The notes beneath the pieces were generated by a model that had not been told where the DNA came from, made no database searches, and was given only the letters and a program-made list of their open reading frames with translations. From Planctomycetes bacterium B3_Pla (GTDB taxonomy: Bacteria; Planctomycetota; Phycisphaerae; Sedimentisphaerales; Anaerobacaceae), in NCBI GenBank assembly GCA_005223045.1, contig NJBM01000011.1, positions 124,001-188,000 of the forward strand: a stretch of DNA of 64,000 nucleotides. The letters run 5' to 3'. Positions 14,543 through 23,318 of the stretch are shown in pieces (position 1 is the stretch's first letter; each line of letters opens with the position of its first letter). The position numbers were made by a program, and so were the translations under genes.

Positions 14543-17500
14543 ATGACAAATAAAAACTTATATAAAAGCCTTCCAGTGATTTTTGCTGGGGCGATCTTGA
14601 TGCTGGTTACTCAGGGCGTTCTTGCCAGGCAAACCTTTACTGTGAATAACACAAACGACAGGGGGACTGGCTCTCTAAGGGAGGCAATCGAGTTGGCCAA
14701 CGCCAATCCGGGGCTGGATCTGATTGCCTTCAATATCCCCGGCTCGGGGCCACACACCATTCAACGGCTCACACCCTCGCCGAAAATCACCGACCCGGTG
14801 ACCATCGACGGGTATACTCAGCCCGGGGCTATGCCAGCCACCCACAGCAGTCCGGCCGCGTTGCTTATCGAGCTGGATGGGATCAATGTGATGGCCCCCC
14901 ACTGGGACACCGGGCTGACCATTTATACCCGCAACAGCACCGTGCGAGGTTTGGTTATCAATCGCTTCGGTGATGCAGGGATCCACATAGAAGACCACGT
15001 GGGGGGAAACATAATCGAAGGCAACTACATCGGCACCGATGTCACGGGCGCCCTCGGCCGGGGCAACTTCGGTGTTGGGGTGCGCATCTGGGACACACCC
15101 GACAATAGGATCGGCGGCGCCACGCCAGAGGCCCGCAACGTGATATCAGGTCACGAGCGTGAAGGCATTGCAATCCTCCTGCCCGATGCGGCAGGGAACC
15201 AGATCCTGGGCAACTACATCGGCACTGATGCCACGGGCGCCACCGCTCTTGGAAACGGAGATAATGGCGTGTTAATCTATGAAGGAGCCAACCACAACAC
15301 TATCGGGCCGGGGAATGTCATCTCGAACCACGACTATGGAATCCAGCTCCTGTCTTCCAGCGATAACCAAATCTACAACAACAGCTTCATCGACAACACA
15401 ATACAGATTTATGCTAATACTGGCCGCGGCGGCAACATCTTCAACCTGGAAAAGCCAATAGGTGGCAACTACTGGAGCGACCGGACGACCCCCGATGCCG
15501 ACGGCGATGGCTTTGTCGATTCCCCCTACGTCTTCACCGGCGGCGTGGATTATCTTCCATGGGCTCGTCAAGACGGTTGGCTGCCTCCACCTCCACCAAT
15601 CCTTCCCGATATAGCTGTTACCGATCCCAATCTTGTCGCCTGGTATCGCTTTGATGGCGACGCCTCGGACATTTCCGGCAATAACCTCCACGGCACGGAA
15701 ATGGGCAACCCCACCTATGAGGCCGGCGTTTTTGGCCAGGCAATAAGCCTCGACGGTGACGGCGACTATGTGGATTGTGGGCTCGCTCCAGAGTTCGACA
15801 TTACCGACTTTATCACTTTTACATACTGGATCAAGGTTGTCGAATTCGACAAGGGCTGGAACACAGTCCTTTCCAAGGGTGACGACTCTTGGCGGTCGTC
15901 GAGGGCAGCCAGGAATAACTTCATGGAGGCCGCTGTTACCGGTACGACTGGGGACTATACCTACGGGGTCACCCCCGTGGACGATAGACAGTGGCACCAC
16001 GTCGGATTTGTGTACGATGGCAAGAGGAACTATTTGTATCTAGATGGTGAGCTGGACGCATCAGAACCTTCCACCGGACAGATTAATGTCAGCAGCCATC
16101 CTCTTTGGATAGGAGAAAATTCTCAATTCCAGGGAGGCTGCTGGAACGGCCTGATTGACGATGTTCAAATATACAACCGAGCATTGAGCCAGGAGGAAGT
16201 TCAGATTATTATGCAGAGAAGTTCTGGCGAATATCCACGGGCCTTGAGCCCCACACCCGCTGATGGTGACATGCATGCCTATGCATGGGTGAACCTTAGA
16301 TGGCGGGCGGGAGATTTTGCAGTCTCACACGATGTGTACTTCGGTGCGAATTTCGACGGTGTGAACGATGGCACCGAAGGCACGTTCCGAGGAAACCAGG
16401 CCGAGACTTTTTTTATTGCGGGCCTTCCCGGATTTCCTTATCCGAATGGCCTTGTTCCAGACACAACATATTACTGGCGAATAGATGAGGTCAATAATCT
16501 GCACCCGGACAGTCCGTGGATAGGAGATGTCTGGAGTTTCTCGATTCCATCCAAGACTGCCTATACACCTAAGCACTTTGAAATCACTTACTACGATAAC
16601 TACAACTATGATACGGATCAATGGGACGCATGGCAAAGTGACGCGACACCCCGAGATGCCTGGGACGATAAGTACCTGGCCAATGGCTTGTCGGGGAACA
16701 CGGTGTACACCGATCATGCTTTCACGAGCATAGCCGTGTTTAATCTCAGAGGTAGCCTCTTCTCGAAGGACGGACACGCAACAGGCGAAGATTGGAATCC
16801 CCTACAGAGCATTGGGGATAATGTGAGTGGGCAGTCTGCTCATCATGTATTTGCGGCCCTGTTCAAGGGCTTGATCTACTTGGAGGAAGGAGACGTTTTA
16901 TGGGTGGCAAGCGATGATGATGTTTATGTCTTCTTGGATGACGACACGAAGTGGGGCCAGGAGGTACTCTCAGTTCCGTCCATTTCCTTCTTCGACACCG
17001 ACTCGATGACCGTCACTGCTGCACAGGCGGGATACCATACGATCACAGTAAAATACATAGAGAGGCTAAATATCCACTCTGGCATTGAGATCACCCTAAA
17101 CGGAGAGCACCTTCAAAATGCAGAGGTTGTCATCGACATCGAACCTGGCAGATACCCTCTGTCCGAGGCGTTGGACACGGCTTTGAGTTTCACGACGGGC
17201 GGCGATGCGGATTGGTTCTCCCAGACCACTACATCTCAATACGGGGCAGATGCGGCACAGAGCGGGGATATCTCGCACAACCAGGAATCGTGGGTGCAGA
17301 CGACGGTGAGCGGGGCAGGAACGGTGAACTTCTACTGGAAAGTATCTTCGGAGACATTGTGTGACGTTCTCGTGTTTTACATTGATGGCTCAGTTCAGGA
17401 CAGAATCAGCGGGTCAGTGGACTGGCGCCAGATGACATACGAGATCACTGATTCGGATTTACATACATTGGAATGGCGATATACTAAAGATGTAGGCACG

Positions 17501-17557
17501 GATTCTCGTAGCGACTGCGGCTGGGTGGACAAAGTGGAATGGGTGCCTGCCCCTTAA
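14543..17557 (+). CDS. Giant secreted CSLREA / NosD-like beta-helix, LamG and PA14-like protein
   Basis: About 1004 residues from the ATG at 14543; AAAGGAG lies 17 bases upstream, and an in-frame ATG at 14432 would add 37 residues, so the start is not settled. The signal peptide is KSLPVIFAGAILMLVTQGVLA. Next comes a CSLREA-type opening (FTVNNTNDRGTGSLREAIEL), NosD-like parallel beta-helix turns with NVISGHEREGIAI, a LamG domain (LVAWYRFDGDASDISGNNLH), one SHDVYFG/YYWRIDE module, a fibro-slime/PA14-like domain (FEITYYDNYNYDTDQWDAW, WVASDDDVYVFLDD) and the same C-terminal sandwich as the previous protein (SEALDTALSFTTGGDADW). The two genes are 116 bases apart and could be co-transcribed. Probable surface adhesin or polysaccharide-binding protein. 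Confidence 0.85.
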   Translation: MTNKNLYKSLPVIFAGAILMLVTQGVLARQTFTVNNTNDRGTGSLREAIELANANPGLDLIAFNIPGSGPHTIQRLTPSPKITDPVTIDGYTQPGAMPATHSSPAALLIELDGINVMAPHWDTGLTIYTRNSTVRGLVINRFGDAGIHIEDHVGGNIIEGNYIGTDVTGALGRGNFGVGVRIWDTPDNRIGGATPEARNVISGHEREGIAILLPDAAGNQILGNYIGTDATGATALGNGDNGVLIYEGANHNTIGPGNVISNHDYGIQLLSSSDNQIYNNSFIDNTIQIYANTGRGGNIFNLEKPIGGNYWSDRTTPDADGDGFVDSPYVFTGGVDYLPWARQDGWLPPPPPILPDIAVTDPNLVAWYRFDGDASDISGNNLHGTEMGNPTYEAGVFGQAISLDGDGDYVDCGLAPEFDITDFITFTYWIKVVEFDKGWNTVLSKGDDSWRSSRAARNNFMEAAVTGTTGDYTYGVTPVDDRQWHHVGFVYDGKRNYLYLDGELDASEPSTGQINVSSHPLWIGENSQFQGGCWNGLIDDVQIYNRALSQEEVQIIMQRSSGEYPRALSPTPADGDMHAYAWVNLRWRAGDFAVSHDVYFGANFDGVNDGTEGTFRGNQAETFFIAGLPGFPYPNGLVPDTTYYWRIDEVNNLHPDSPWIGDVWSFSIPSKTAYTPKHFEITYYDNYNYDTDQWDAWQSDATPRDAWDDKYLANGLSGNTVYTDHAFTSIAVFNLRGSLFSKDGHATGEDWNPLQSIGDNVSGQSAHHVFAALFKGLIYLEEGDVLWVASDDDVYVFLDDDTKWGQEVLSVPSISFFDTDSMTVTAAQAGYHTITVKYIERLNIHSGIEITLNGEHLQNAEVVIDIEPGRYPLSEALDTALSFTTGGDADWFSQTTTSQYGADAAQSGDISHNQESWVQTTVSGAGTVNFYWKVSSETLCDVLVFYIDGSVQDRISGSVDWRQMTYEITDSDLHTLEWRYTKDVGTDSRSDCGWVDKVEWVPAP

Positions 17558-17570
17558 CCATCCACGATTC

Positions 17571-17732
17571 TATGTGTTAGGAGGCGATAATCCAAATGGC
17601 AAGACCACCTCCGAAATGCAGACCGCCGGCACATTCCTGGAAACCGGCTGGGACTTCGTGGACGAAACAGCAAACGGCACCGAAGATATCTGGTGGATTC
17701 TCGAAGGGCAGGACCTCCCAATTGATTATTGA
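17571..17732 (+). pseudogene. Remnant C-terminus of a GLUG-type repeat protein
   Basis: In one frame the sequence reads GKTTSEMQTAGTFLETGWDF, then DETANGTEDIWWILEGQDL and a stop. This is the conserved last turn of GLUG-motif surface proteins in related bacteria. There is no start, signal peptide or body; the segment abuts the stop of the previous gene by 13 bases. Its end runs into a repeat of ATTGATTATTG words. Confidence 0.65.
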
Positions 17733-17950
17733 TGATTGACTATTGATTATTGGGGACGAGCGCGGGCTTCTTTGATTCCGTGAGGGCCTCGTCCCATATT
17801 GTATTGTTTTGGGGGCTGGGAATTCGCATTGGATGGGCCGGGTCCGGGAATCTCGCGGAAGAGGGGGATTTCTTAGCGTGTAGCGGTTAGCGGCCGGCCC
17901 GTAAACTATACGCTGTACGTTATCCACTTTTATTGACTATTGAAGGATTT
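17718..17950. repeat. Repeat-rich intergenic DNA (R6, R3)
   Basis: R6: attgattattgatgattgac and tattgattattgggg (17721-17757), with tattgactattgaagg again near 17931. R3: agcgtgtagcggttagcgg and actatacgctgtacgttatc (about 17874-17927), like the repeat at 43036-43092. No coding frame is supported. The stretch 17950-18082 adds a weak promoter-like pair (TTGATT 17952, TACTAA 17975) for the sigma-factor gene. Confidence 0.55.
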
Positions 17951-18010
17951 TTTGATTTGGCTTACAATTGTTGTTACTAATCGTAGAGTTATTGCCTTTA
18001 TATTATAGTC

Positions 18011-18082
18011 GTGCGTACTGCGTCGTGCGTTTGGCGCGGTGTTCAATACGCACGACGAGCGACGAATGACGAGCGACGAACC
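18011..18082. repeat. R2-type repeat immediately before the sigma-factor gene
   Basis: Overlapping words gcgtactgcgtcgtgcgt, caatacgcacgacgagcgac, gaatgacgagcgacgaacc end directly at the ATG at 18083. Comparable strings lie at 22020-22080, 42879-42968, 47230-47270 and 47580-47624, each touching a gene start. A continuous frame through it (from 18011) exists but is low-complexity and not taken as coding. Confidence 0.6.
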
Positions 18083-18655
18083 ATGAACAGGCGGCTTCGA
18101 AATGCCTTGAAAGGACTCACTGCCCCGGACGCCGAGCGCCGGCGCAGGGCCATGGAACCTTTCGTCAGGGCCACATTTGACAGTTTTATTCGGTACTTAT
18201 ACCGATATCTTGGCAATGAAGTTGAATGTGAGGACGTTTTAGAAGATGTTTACGCCGATATATGGGAAAACCCGGAGCGGCTGGCTAATATTACCAGCGA
18301 AAGAAAGCTGCTGCGGACCGTATATCTGTATTACATGCGCAAACGACTCAGAAGGGTGTATAGAAGAATGAACCGACACCTGTTCCTGCCGCAGAAGGAC
18401 CTTGAGAGCCTGGTCGCCCCGGAATTGGGCAGCCTGGAGACTTTGTCTCAGGCCGAGCTTGAGCAAGCCCTGGGCCGGGCGCTGGGAAGGCTCAAGGCCC
18501 GCGAGCGAAGGGCGATAGAACTCTGGATGGACGGCTTCTCCAGCAGGGCTATCGCCAATGAGCTGAAAACTACGGTCGGAGCAGTGAAAATGCTGAAATT
18601 CAGGACTATTTTGAAACTGAAAAAAATGATGAGTGAATACTGTCACGACCAGTGA
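18083..18655 (+). CDS. ECF-like RNA polymerase sigma factor
   Basis: 190 residues from the ATG at 18083 (MNRRLRNALKG). An upstream frame to 18011 runs through a low-complexity repeat and is excluded, though the chosen ATG lacks a clear ribosome-binding site. Region 2 is visible at about 20-85 (FVRATFDSFIRYLYRYLGNE, VECEDVLEDVYADIW), and region 4 at about 130-185 as a helix-turn-helix (LKARERRAIELWMDGFSSRA, IANELKTTVGAVKML). It is a divergent sigma-70-family factor of the short ECF type and likely directs polymerase to a small regulon. No anti-sigma factor with a membrane segment adjoins it; the two downstream genes (28-base gap, then an ATGA overlap) are candidate partners. Confidence 0.75.
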   Translation: MNRRLRNALKGLTAPDAERRRRAMEPFVRATFDSFIRYLYRYLGNEVECEDVLEDVYADIWENPERLANITSERKLLRTVYLYYMRKRLRRVYRRMNRHLFLPQKDLESLVAPELGSLETLSQAELEQALGRALGRLKARERRAIELWMDGFSSRAIANELKTTVGAVKMLKFRTILKLKKMMSEYCHDQ

Positions 18656-18682
18656 CAGCGGATTATATAAAGGAGCGAGAAA

Positions 18683-19021
18683 ATGGCTGATACAAACCGG
18701 ACAATTCAAGAGTTGTTGAGTGACTACGCAGGAGCGCTGCGGGACGGTTGCGTGCCGGTTTTTCTCAAATCACTGACCCGCCATGAGGGAAGGATGATAG
18801 CCGCCTCCGGCGATTTCTGGGACGCCACCGAGGTCGTGCGGATTCTCAACGGCGTCGGATTCGCCGATAAAGCCGTGACCGCCGACGTGGGGCTGTTCAT
18901 GTCTCGCGTGGATGCCAACATTGCATCCCGGCTGAAAAAGACCAGGAGCGCCCCAAAGCGAAAACGCACCAACGGGACGAAGTCCATGGCGAAGATGCGA
19001 AGATTTGAGGAAACTATATGA
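18683..19021 (+). CDS. Small protein with basic C-terminal tail, unknown function
   Basis: 112 residues, with AAAGGAGCGAGAAA before the ATG. The first 85 residues look globular (IQELLSDYAGALRDGCVPVF, GDFWDATEVVRILNGVGFAD). The end is strongly basic (KKTRSAPKRKRTNGTKSM). No family recognised. The stop overlaps the start of the next gene (ATGA at 19018-19021), so the two are probably translated together. Its place between a sigma factor and a tRNA-editing-like protein suggests a regulatory or nucleic-acid-binding role, which is inference only. Confidence 0.7.
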   Translation: MADTNRTIQELLSDYAGALRDGCVPVFLKSLTRHEGRMIAASGDFWDATEVVRILNGVGFADKAVTADVGLFMSRVDANIASRLKKTRSAPKRKRTNGTKSMAKMRRFEETI

Positions 19022-20115
19022 TCCTGGACTGTTACCAGTGTTCGTCCTGCTATTTCGAGGATAAAGAGCGGTCGTCGAGGATAGACCCTGCGACGATTTC
19101 GGCTCAGCAGTCCAGGGTGGACTTCAGGAACGTGCTGGTGATATTTGTCTGTGTGGAGATTTATGACGACAGGCAGGAATTGAAACAAGCCGCAGATGAA
19201 TTCGAGGCGATGTCCGACCTGATCGGCAAGAGGCCTATCGTTCTTTGCCCGAACGTTCACTTGTCGATGGACAGGGCGCCCGAGAAGCAGGCGGCATGGA
19301 TGATTGCCGAGCTGGAAAGAATGCTGATTGAAAGGGGCTACGACGTTCACTGCCTGTCGTTTGGGTATCACAAGCAGTACGGCATCGAATGCAACGGCAA
19401 CGTGGGCAGCGTGGTCGGCAGGAGGTTCTACGGCTCCGAGCAGAAACAATTCTTGAGGCTCCTGACCCGGCTCGGCGTTTGCCCGCCCGACTCGCCGCCG
19501 GACAATATGCCGGCCTGGGCCAGTATGCTCACGGAGCGACGATTGGAGGTTATGGGCAGCCGACGGGAGACTTACAAAGCAGCGAAAAACATGCTCAAGG
19601 ACCAGCTCGATTCAACGGGCCGCAGCGAGCTTTGGACGTGTATGTTGTTCGAGGGCGAAAGACAGCCTGTGGACGACTATCTCGGTGCTCTCTATGAGAT
19701 TATCGAGGACTATCCGGACGTCAGGGTGCACCGGGCGATGAACCTGAGCGTGCCCGGTTTTTCCAACGCCGCACGCCATCTTTTCCGCAAGTACCCCGAT
19801 GCCATCGAGTCAGGCAGGCTTAGGATTTACAACAGCCAGGTATCCGATATCGAGTTTCTGTTGACCCGGGGGGCCGTTCTGCTTGCATTTCCACAGATAC
19901 CCAGACAAGCCGGGTCGCACGCGGGAGAAATTTCGTTCGGTATCTATTGCAAGAATAAAGACTTCGCGAAGAACCTGATTCAATGGTACCGTGCTTTTAT
20001 GGTCGATGCGCGATTCGGATGGATTCGCACGGAGTCCGAGCTAAATACGATTATCAATGAGCTGGAAGAGGAAATGTTCCAGGATAAATCCAGGGAGTCC
20101 GAACGCAAAAGATAA
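19018..20115 (+). CDS. Stand-alone archaeal-type ThrRS editing domain fused to an unknown C-terminal domain
   Basis: 365 residues, translationally coupled to the preceding gene. Residues 1-135 align by eye with the N-terminal editing domain of archaeal threonyl-tRNA synthetase, a D-aminoacyl-tRNA-deacylase-like fold that hydrolyses Ser-tRNA(Thr): VLVIFVCVEIYDD strand, CPNVHLS (H81), a helix AAWMIAELERMLIERGYDV, and SFGYHKQYGIECNG (K119), at spacings close to the archaeal H83/K121 pair. Residues about 140-365 are not a synthetase; they end with AVLLAFPQIP and a GIYCKNKDFAKNLIQWY strand/helix that vaguely recalls PLD-like sensor domains. No aminoacylation domain is present. It may be a trans-editing factor or a sensor of aminoacyl-tRNA/Ser-Thr status linked to the sigma factor. 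The domain assignment is fairly firm; the role is inference. Confidence 0.72.
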   Translation: MILDCYQCSSCYFEDKERSSRIDPATISAQQSRVDFRNVLVIFVCVEIYDDRQELKQAADEFEAMSDLIGKRPIVLCPNVHLSMDRAPEKQAAWMIAELERMLIERGYDVHCLSFGYHKQYGIECNGNVGSVVGRRFYGSEQKQFLRLLTRLGVCPPDSPPDNMPAWASMLTERRLEVMGSRRETYKAAKNMLKDQLDSTGRSELWTCMLFEGERQPVDDYLGALYEIIEDYPDVRVHRAMNLSVPGFSNAARHLFRKYPDAIESGRLRIYNSQVSDIEFLLTRGAVLLAFPQIPRQAGSHAGEISFGIYCKNKDFAKNLIQWYRAFMVDARFGWIRTESELNTIINELEEEMFQDKSRESERKR

Positions 20116-20121
20116 CATTTG

Positions 20122-20222
20122 TAGAATATCAAAGATCAAAAATTAAAATTGTGGAATCCCGGCGGGCCGGGATGACTTCTGCAATTTTGCATTTTGAACT
20201 TTAATTTTTAATCTTATCTTGC
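20122..20222. repeat. R1 repeat with ATCCCGGC hairpin
   Basis: AT-rich arm (atcaaagatcaaaaattaaa), hairpin ATCCCGGC-GG-GCCGGGAT (about 20156-20173), then ttttgcattttgaac and tttaatttttaatcttatct. It has the same architecture as 23221-23307, 24608-24710, 31890-31990 and 56430-56535, each with a different but self-complementary stem. Confidence 0.75.
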
Positions 20223-20238
20223 TGTTAGGGTCAGCGCC

Positions 20239-21675
20239 GTGCACACGGTTTCGTCTGTGGTTGTTGTCGTAGCTTACGGGGCGCTACTTTCATTTGTAGC
20301 CGTGCGCGCGAGGGCCGCCCGTGAGTTCTCGGAGTTTTCGTTGGCAAAAAGAGCGCTTCCGCTGGCGTTGGTCTTTGGGAGCCTCGCCGCCACTTATGTC
20401 GGACCCGCGTTTTCAATCGGCTTTGTCGGCAGGGGGTTCAAGAGCGGCTTGCTCTTTCTCGTAATAGGACTCGCCTATTCGATCCAGAACATCCTGGTCG
20501 GCCTGTTTGTTGCCCCTCGCCTTAGACGCTTGAAGGAATGCCACACGTTGGGCGACGCCATAGGCCAGAAATACGACCAGAAATGCCAGGTCCTCGCCGG
20601 TGTAATCTCAGTCGGCCTGTGTGCGGGCTTTGCCGCGGTCATGGCCAAGGCCGGCGGCGATGTTTTGCAGGACATCTTCGGCCTGCCCCACTGGTCGTCC
20701 GTCTTTATAGTTGTCGCCGTAACAGCGCTGTACACCACTTTCGGGGGGCTGCGGGCCAGCGTAATAACCGACGCCTTTCAATTCTCTGCCTTCGCAATAT
20801 TGTTGCCGCTCACCCTGCTGTGGATATTGTGCTTCCATTTCGACGGCGGGGCCGGCGCTTTTGCCGAGCAGGCCTCACTTGCAACCGACGAAGGGATCGC
20901 AGCAACACCCGTGATAGAGATAGTTGCTTTGTTGGCCGCGTTTCTGTTGGGCGAGACGCTCATACCGCCTTATGCAAACCGGGCACTGGCCTCGAAGACA
21001 ACGCGAATCTCACGAAATGGATTCGTACTTGCCGGCTGTTTCAGTGTGGCCTGGTTCGCGGTGATGGCGGCGCTGGGAATTGTGGCGCGTGATGTGATCC
21101 CTGCGGCTGAAATAAAGGCGATGGGAGCAGGAGGAAAGGAAATAGAAGACCTCGTCCTTATAACCCTTTTCAGATCGACCATGCCGGCGGCCGGCTATGC
21201 CTTATTGCTTGTGGTGCTGATTTCGATAATCATGTCGAGCCTCGATTCGCTGCTCAACGCCGGCGCCGTGGCGTTCACCCAGGACATTGTCAAGCCGTTC
21301 GCAGACCTGCCGGACAGGGCTGCCTTGAGCGTCGGTCGCTCTGCGACTATTATCATAGCTCTGACCGCCGCGGCCGGCGCGGTTGCGGTTGACAGCATCA
21401 TAAACGGCCTGCTCATCTGCTATGCTATATGGGCTCCTGCGATCCTGCCGGCCCTTATAATCGGCTTGTGGGTCAAACACCCCCGGCCGCTGGCGGGAAT
21501 CTTATCGATGGGAGTCGGCTCGTTTGTCGCCGTAGCGCTTTGGGTTACATTCGAGTTCATCCTCGATTGGAGAGCCGAGACCGAAATAGCCCGTATCATC
21601 ATCCCAGCCCTTGCAGCGGCGCTGCTGGCGTACGTCGTAGGGCACTGTATGCAAAAAAACAACTCCGGAGCGTGA
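20239..21675 (+). CDS. Sodium:solute symporter (SSS/SSF family)
   Basis: 478 residues from the GTG at 20239; no strong ribosome-binding site and no better ATG nearby. About thirteen hydrophobic segments. The opening VVVVAYGALLSFVAVRARAA followed by the soluble-loop sequence SEFSLAKRALPLALVFGSLA and ATYVGPAFSIG is typical of the SSS fold, in which Na-binding residues lie in the first and eighth helices. The segment SIIMSSLDSLLNAGAVAFTQ is the conserved family signature around TM8. It should import a small organic solute with Na+; the substrate cannot be read from the sequence. It is followed at 4 bases by a tiny membrane-protein gene. Confidence 0.9.
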   Translation: MHTVSSVVVVVAYGALLSFVAVRARAAREFSEFSLAKRALPLALVFGSLAATYVGPAFSIGFVGRGFKSGLLFLVIGLAYSIQNILVGLFVAPRLRRLKECHTLGDAIGQKYDQKCQVLAGVISVGLCAGFAAVMAKAGGDVLQDIFGLPHWSSVFIVVAVTALYTTFGGLRASVITDAFQFSAFAILLPLTLLWILCFHFDGGAGAFAEQASLATDEGIAATPVIEIVALLAAFLLGETLIPPYANRALASKTTRISRNGFVLAGCFSVAWFAVMAALGIVARDVIPAAEIKAMGAGGKEIEDLVLITLFRSTMPAAGYALLLVVLISIIMSSLDSLLNAGAVAFTQDIVKPFADLPDRAALSVGRSATIIIALTAAAGAVAVDSIINGLLICYAIWAPAILPALIIGLWVKHPRPLAGILSMGVGSFVAVALWVTFEFILDWRAETEIARIIIPALAAALLAYVVGHCMQKNNSGA

Positions 21676-21678
21676 AAG

Positions 21679-21849
21679 ATGGAAATGCTTCTGTTAGCTC
21701 TCGTGGTAATTGGGGCCCTGTTCGTCATTGCCAGCGGCGTTTGGGTCGCGTTTGCATTAGCGAGAGTCATCTCCGTTCGGCAGGCTCAAGACAGGCCTGC
21801 ACATCGATCCACGCCTGATTCCGAATCAGAAGTTCCCGCCGAGAATTGA
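21679..21849 (+). CDS. Small single-span membrane protein, partner of the symporter
   Basis: 56 residues: MEMLLLALVVIGALFVIASG then a short strand VWVAFALARVISV and a polar tail (DSESEVPAEN). CGGAG lies 8 bases before the ATG, and the gap to the symporter stop is 3 bases. Small one-helix subunits encoded just after Na-coupled transporters are known (for example MetS next to MetP in the neurotransmitter:sodium symporter family). By analogy this could be an accessory subunit, but no homologue is recognised. Confidence 0.65.
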   Translation: MEMLLLALVVIGALFVIASGVWVAFALARVISVRQAQDRPAHRSTPDSESEVPAEN

Positions 21850-22011
21850 GCGCGTAACCGCAAAACGCACCCGCTATTCTTTCCGAAAGATCGATTGTAC
21901 CCGGCCATAAAAGATGGTAGAATACTGTGTTTTGGCAAACAAGAAGCTATCCGGCGTCGTAGGGAACGTGAGAAAATGAAAAAGCAACGACAAATAACTG
22001 GTGGGGTAGAT

Positions 22012-23220
22012 ATGAGACAAAAGTCAGAATACAGGAGACAGGAGACAGAATACAGGAGACGAGCGACGAGATACGCGATACTTTGCATTTTAATCTTTGC
22101 ATTTCTGCCGCTGACGGCTCATGCCTGCTCCACGCCGGTTTTTCGGTACGCTCTGGAAAGGTGGCCGGCGGACTTTTATGACGGCGTATTGGTCCATCGG
22201 GGTGCGATTGCGGACGATCATCCCGCAGCTTTGCTATTTCAGGGCGAAACGGGCGAATTCCTGAATCTTCGCCTTTCCAGGATGGACCTCGAATCCGCCA
22301 CTGATGAAGAGGTCAAAGGACTCCTGGGCGAGCATGTTCCGGAGAAGCTGCCGGCGCTGGCGCTGTGGTATCCCTGGCAAAAAGGCCGGGCGGCGCCTTT
22401 CTGGACGGGCGAGTTTACGCCGGAGACGGTGGCGGTACTGATGCAATCGCCGACGCGCAAGGAAGTGGCCAGGCGTCTGACCGAAGGCCAGGCGGGCGTG
22501 TGGGTCTTTGTCGAATCGGGCAACCCCGCCAAGGACAAAGCGGCGCTGGAGCTGCTCAAAAAGGAGCTGAAAACAGTAACTGAAGAATTGACGGAAATGG
22601 CGCCGCCGGTCGAGGAATCGGACACGCCCGGACTGACCTTTGAGTTCTCGACTATATCTCTTTCGCGCACCGATCCGAACGAGCGTGTTCTGCTGTCGAT
22701 GTTCATGAACAGTGAGCCGGACCTCGACGAGTACGTGAATGAGCCGATGGCGATCCCCGTCTTTGGGCGAGGCCGTGCCCTTTACACGCTCATAGGCGAA
22801 GGCATCAACGCCGACAACATTCGAGAAGCCGCTGCGTTTTTGACCGGGCCCTGCGGCTGCGAAATCAAAATGATGAATCCCGGTGTGGATCTGCTGATGG
22901 CCGTCAACTGGGACGGGGCCGTGATGCAGTTCTACGAGGAATTCTACGCGACCGAAGAGGAGGAGCTGCCGGAACTGACCAGTGTGTTCCCGGATGAGCC
23001 TGAGCCGGCCCAGCCGCAGCTCAACGTGGCTGCCCAGGTGGTGAAGAATGATTCGGGCAACGAACTGACCGTCCTTGAGCAGGCGGAATCCCAGGTAGTC
23101 GGGGTTGAAGAGCAAAGAACTCGTGGTTTCGGCCTCATGGGAACGGCGGCTGTATCTCTGGGTGGGCTCATGTTAGCGGTGGTTCTGGGCACGCTGGCGG
23201 TAAGTCGGAAGCAAAAATAA
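22012..23220 (+). CDS. Exported, C-terminally membrane-anchored protein of an ABC operon
   Basis: 402 residues. The ATG at 22012 follows GGTGGGG; ATGs at 21976 and 21895 are possible but less well supported. The n-region of the signal peptide (MRQKSEYRRQETEYRRRATR) is written in R2-type repeat DNA; the hydrophobic core is YAILCILIFAFLPLTAHA, followed by a Cys. The body (about 35-365) is a soluble extracytoplasmic domain with no recognised family, including a thioredoxin-like-looking WVFVESGNPAKDKAALELL stretch and a GPCGCE motif. A single TM segment (LMGTAAVSLGGLMLAVVLG) and RKQK end it. It precedes the FtsX-type permease and LolD-type ATPase genes, so it is probably a periplasmic partner of that exporter. 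Confidence 0.75.
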   Translation: MRQKSEYRRQETEYRRRATRYAILCILIFAFLPLTAHACSTPVFRYALERWPADFYDGVLVHRGAIADDHPAALLFQGETGEFLNLRLSRMDLESATDEEVKGLLGEHVPEKLPALALWYPWQKGRAAPFWTGEFTPETVAVLMQSPTRKEVARRLTEGQAGVWVFVESGNPAKDKAALELLKKELKTVTEELTEMAPPVEESDTPGLTFEFSTISLSRTDPNERVLLSMFMNSEPDLDEYVNEPMAIPVFGRGRALYTLIGEGINADNIREAAAFLTGPCGCEIKMMNPGVDLLMAVNWDGAVMQFYEEFYATEEEELPELTSVFPDEPEPAQPQLNVAAQVVKNDSGNELTVLEQAESQVVGVEEQRTRGFGLMGTAAVSLGGLMLAVVLGTLAVSRKQK

Positions 23221-23307
23221 AAAATTAAAATGTAAAATTAAGGAAATCATTGCCGCAACGCGGCAATTCCGAAATTTTGATTTTTGATATTTAATCTTTG
23301 CATTTTT
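23221..23307. repeat. R1 repeat with ATTGCCGC hairpin
   Basis: Arms aaaattaaaatgtaaaatta and gatttttgatatttaatctt flank ATTGCCGC-AA-CGCGGCAAT (about 23251-23268). It begins within two bases of the stop of the previous gene and ends a few bases before the permease start, so it fills the operon gap. Confidence 0.75.
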
Positions 23308-23318
23308 TTGGGATGTTC

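Noticed and set aside
22234..23115. 293-residue minus-strand frame opposite the exported ABC-partner gene
   Set aside because: High-GC shadow frame; the plus frame has a signal peptide and TM anchor.
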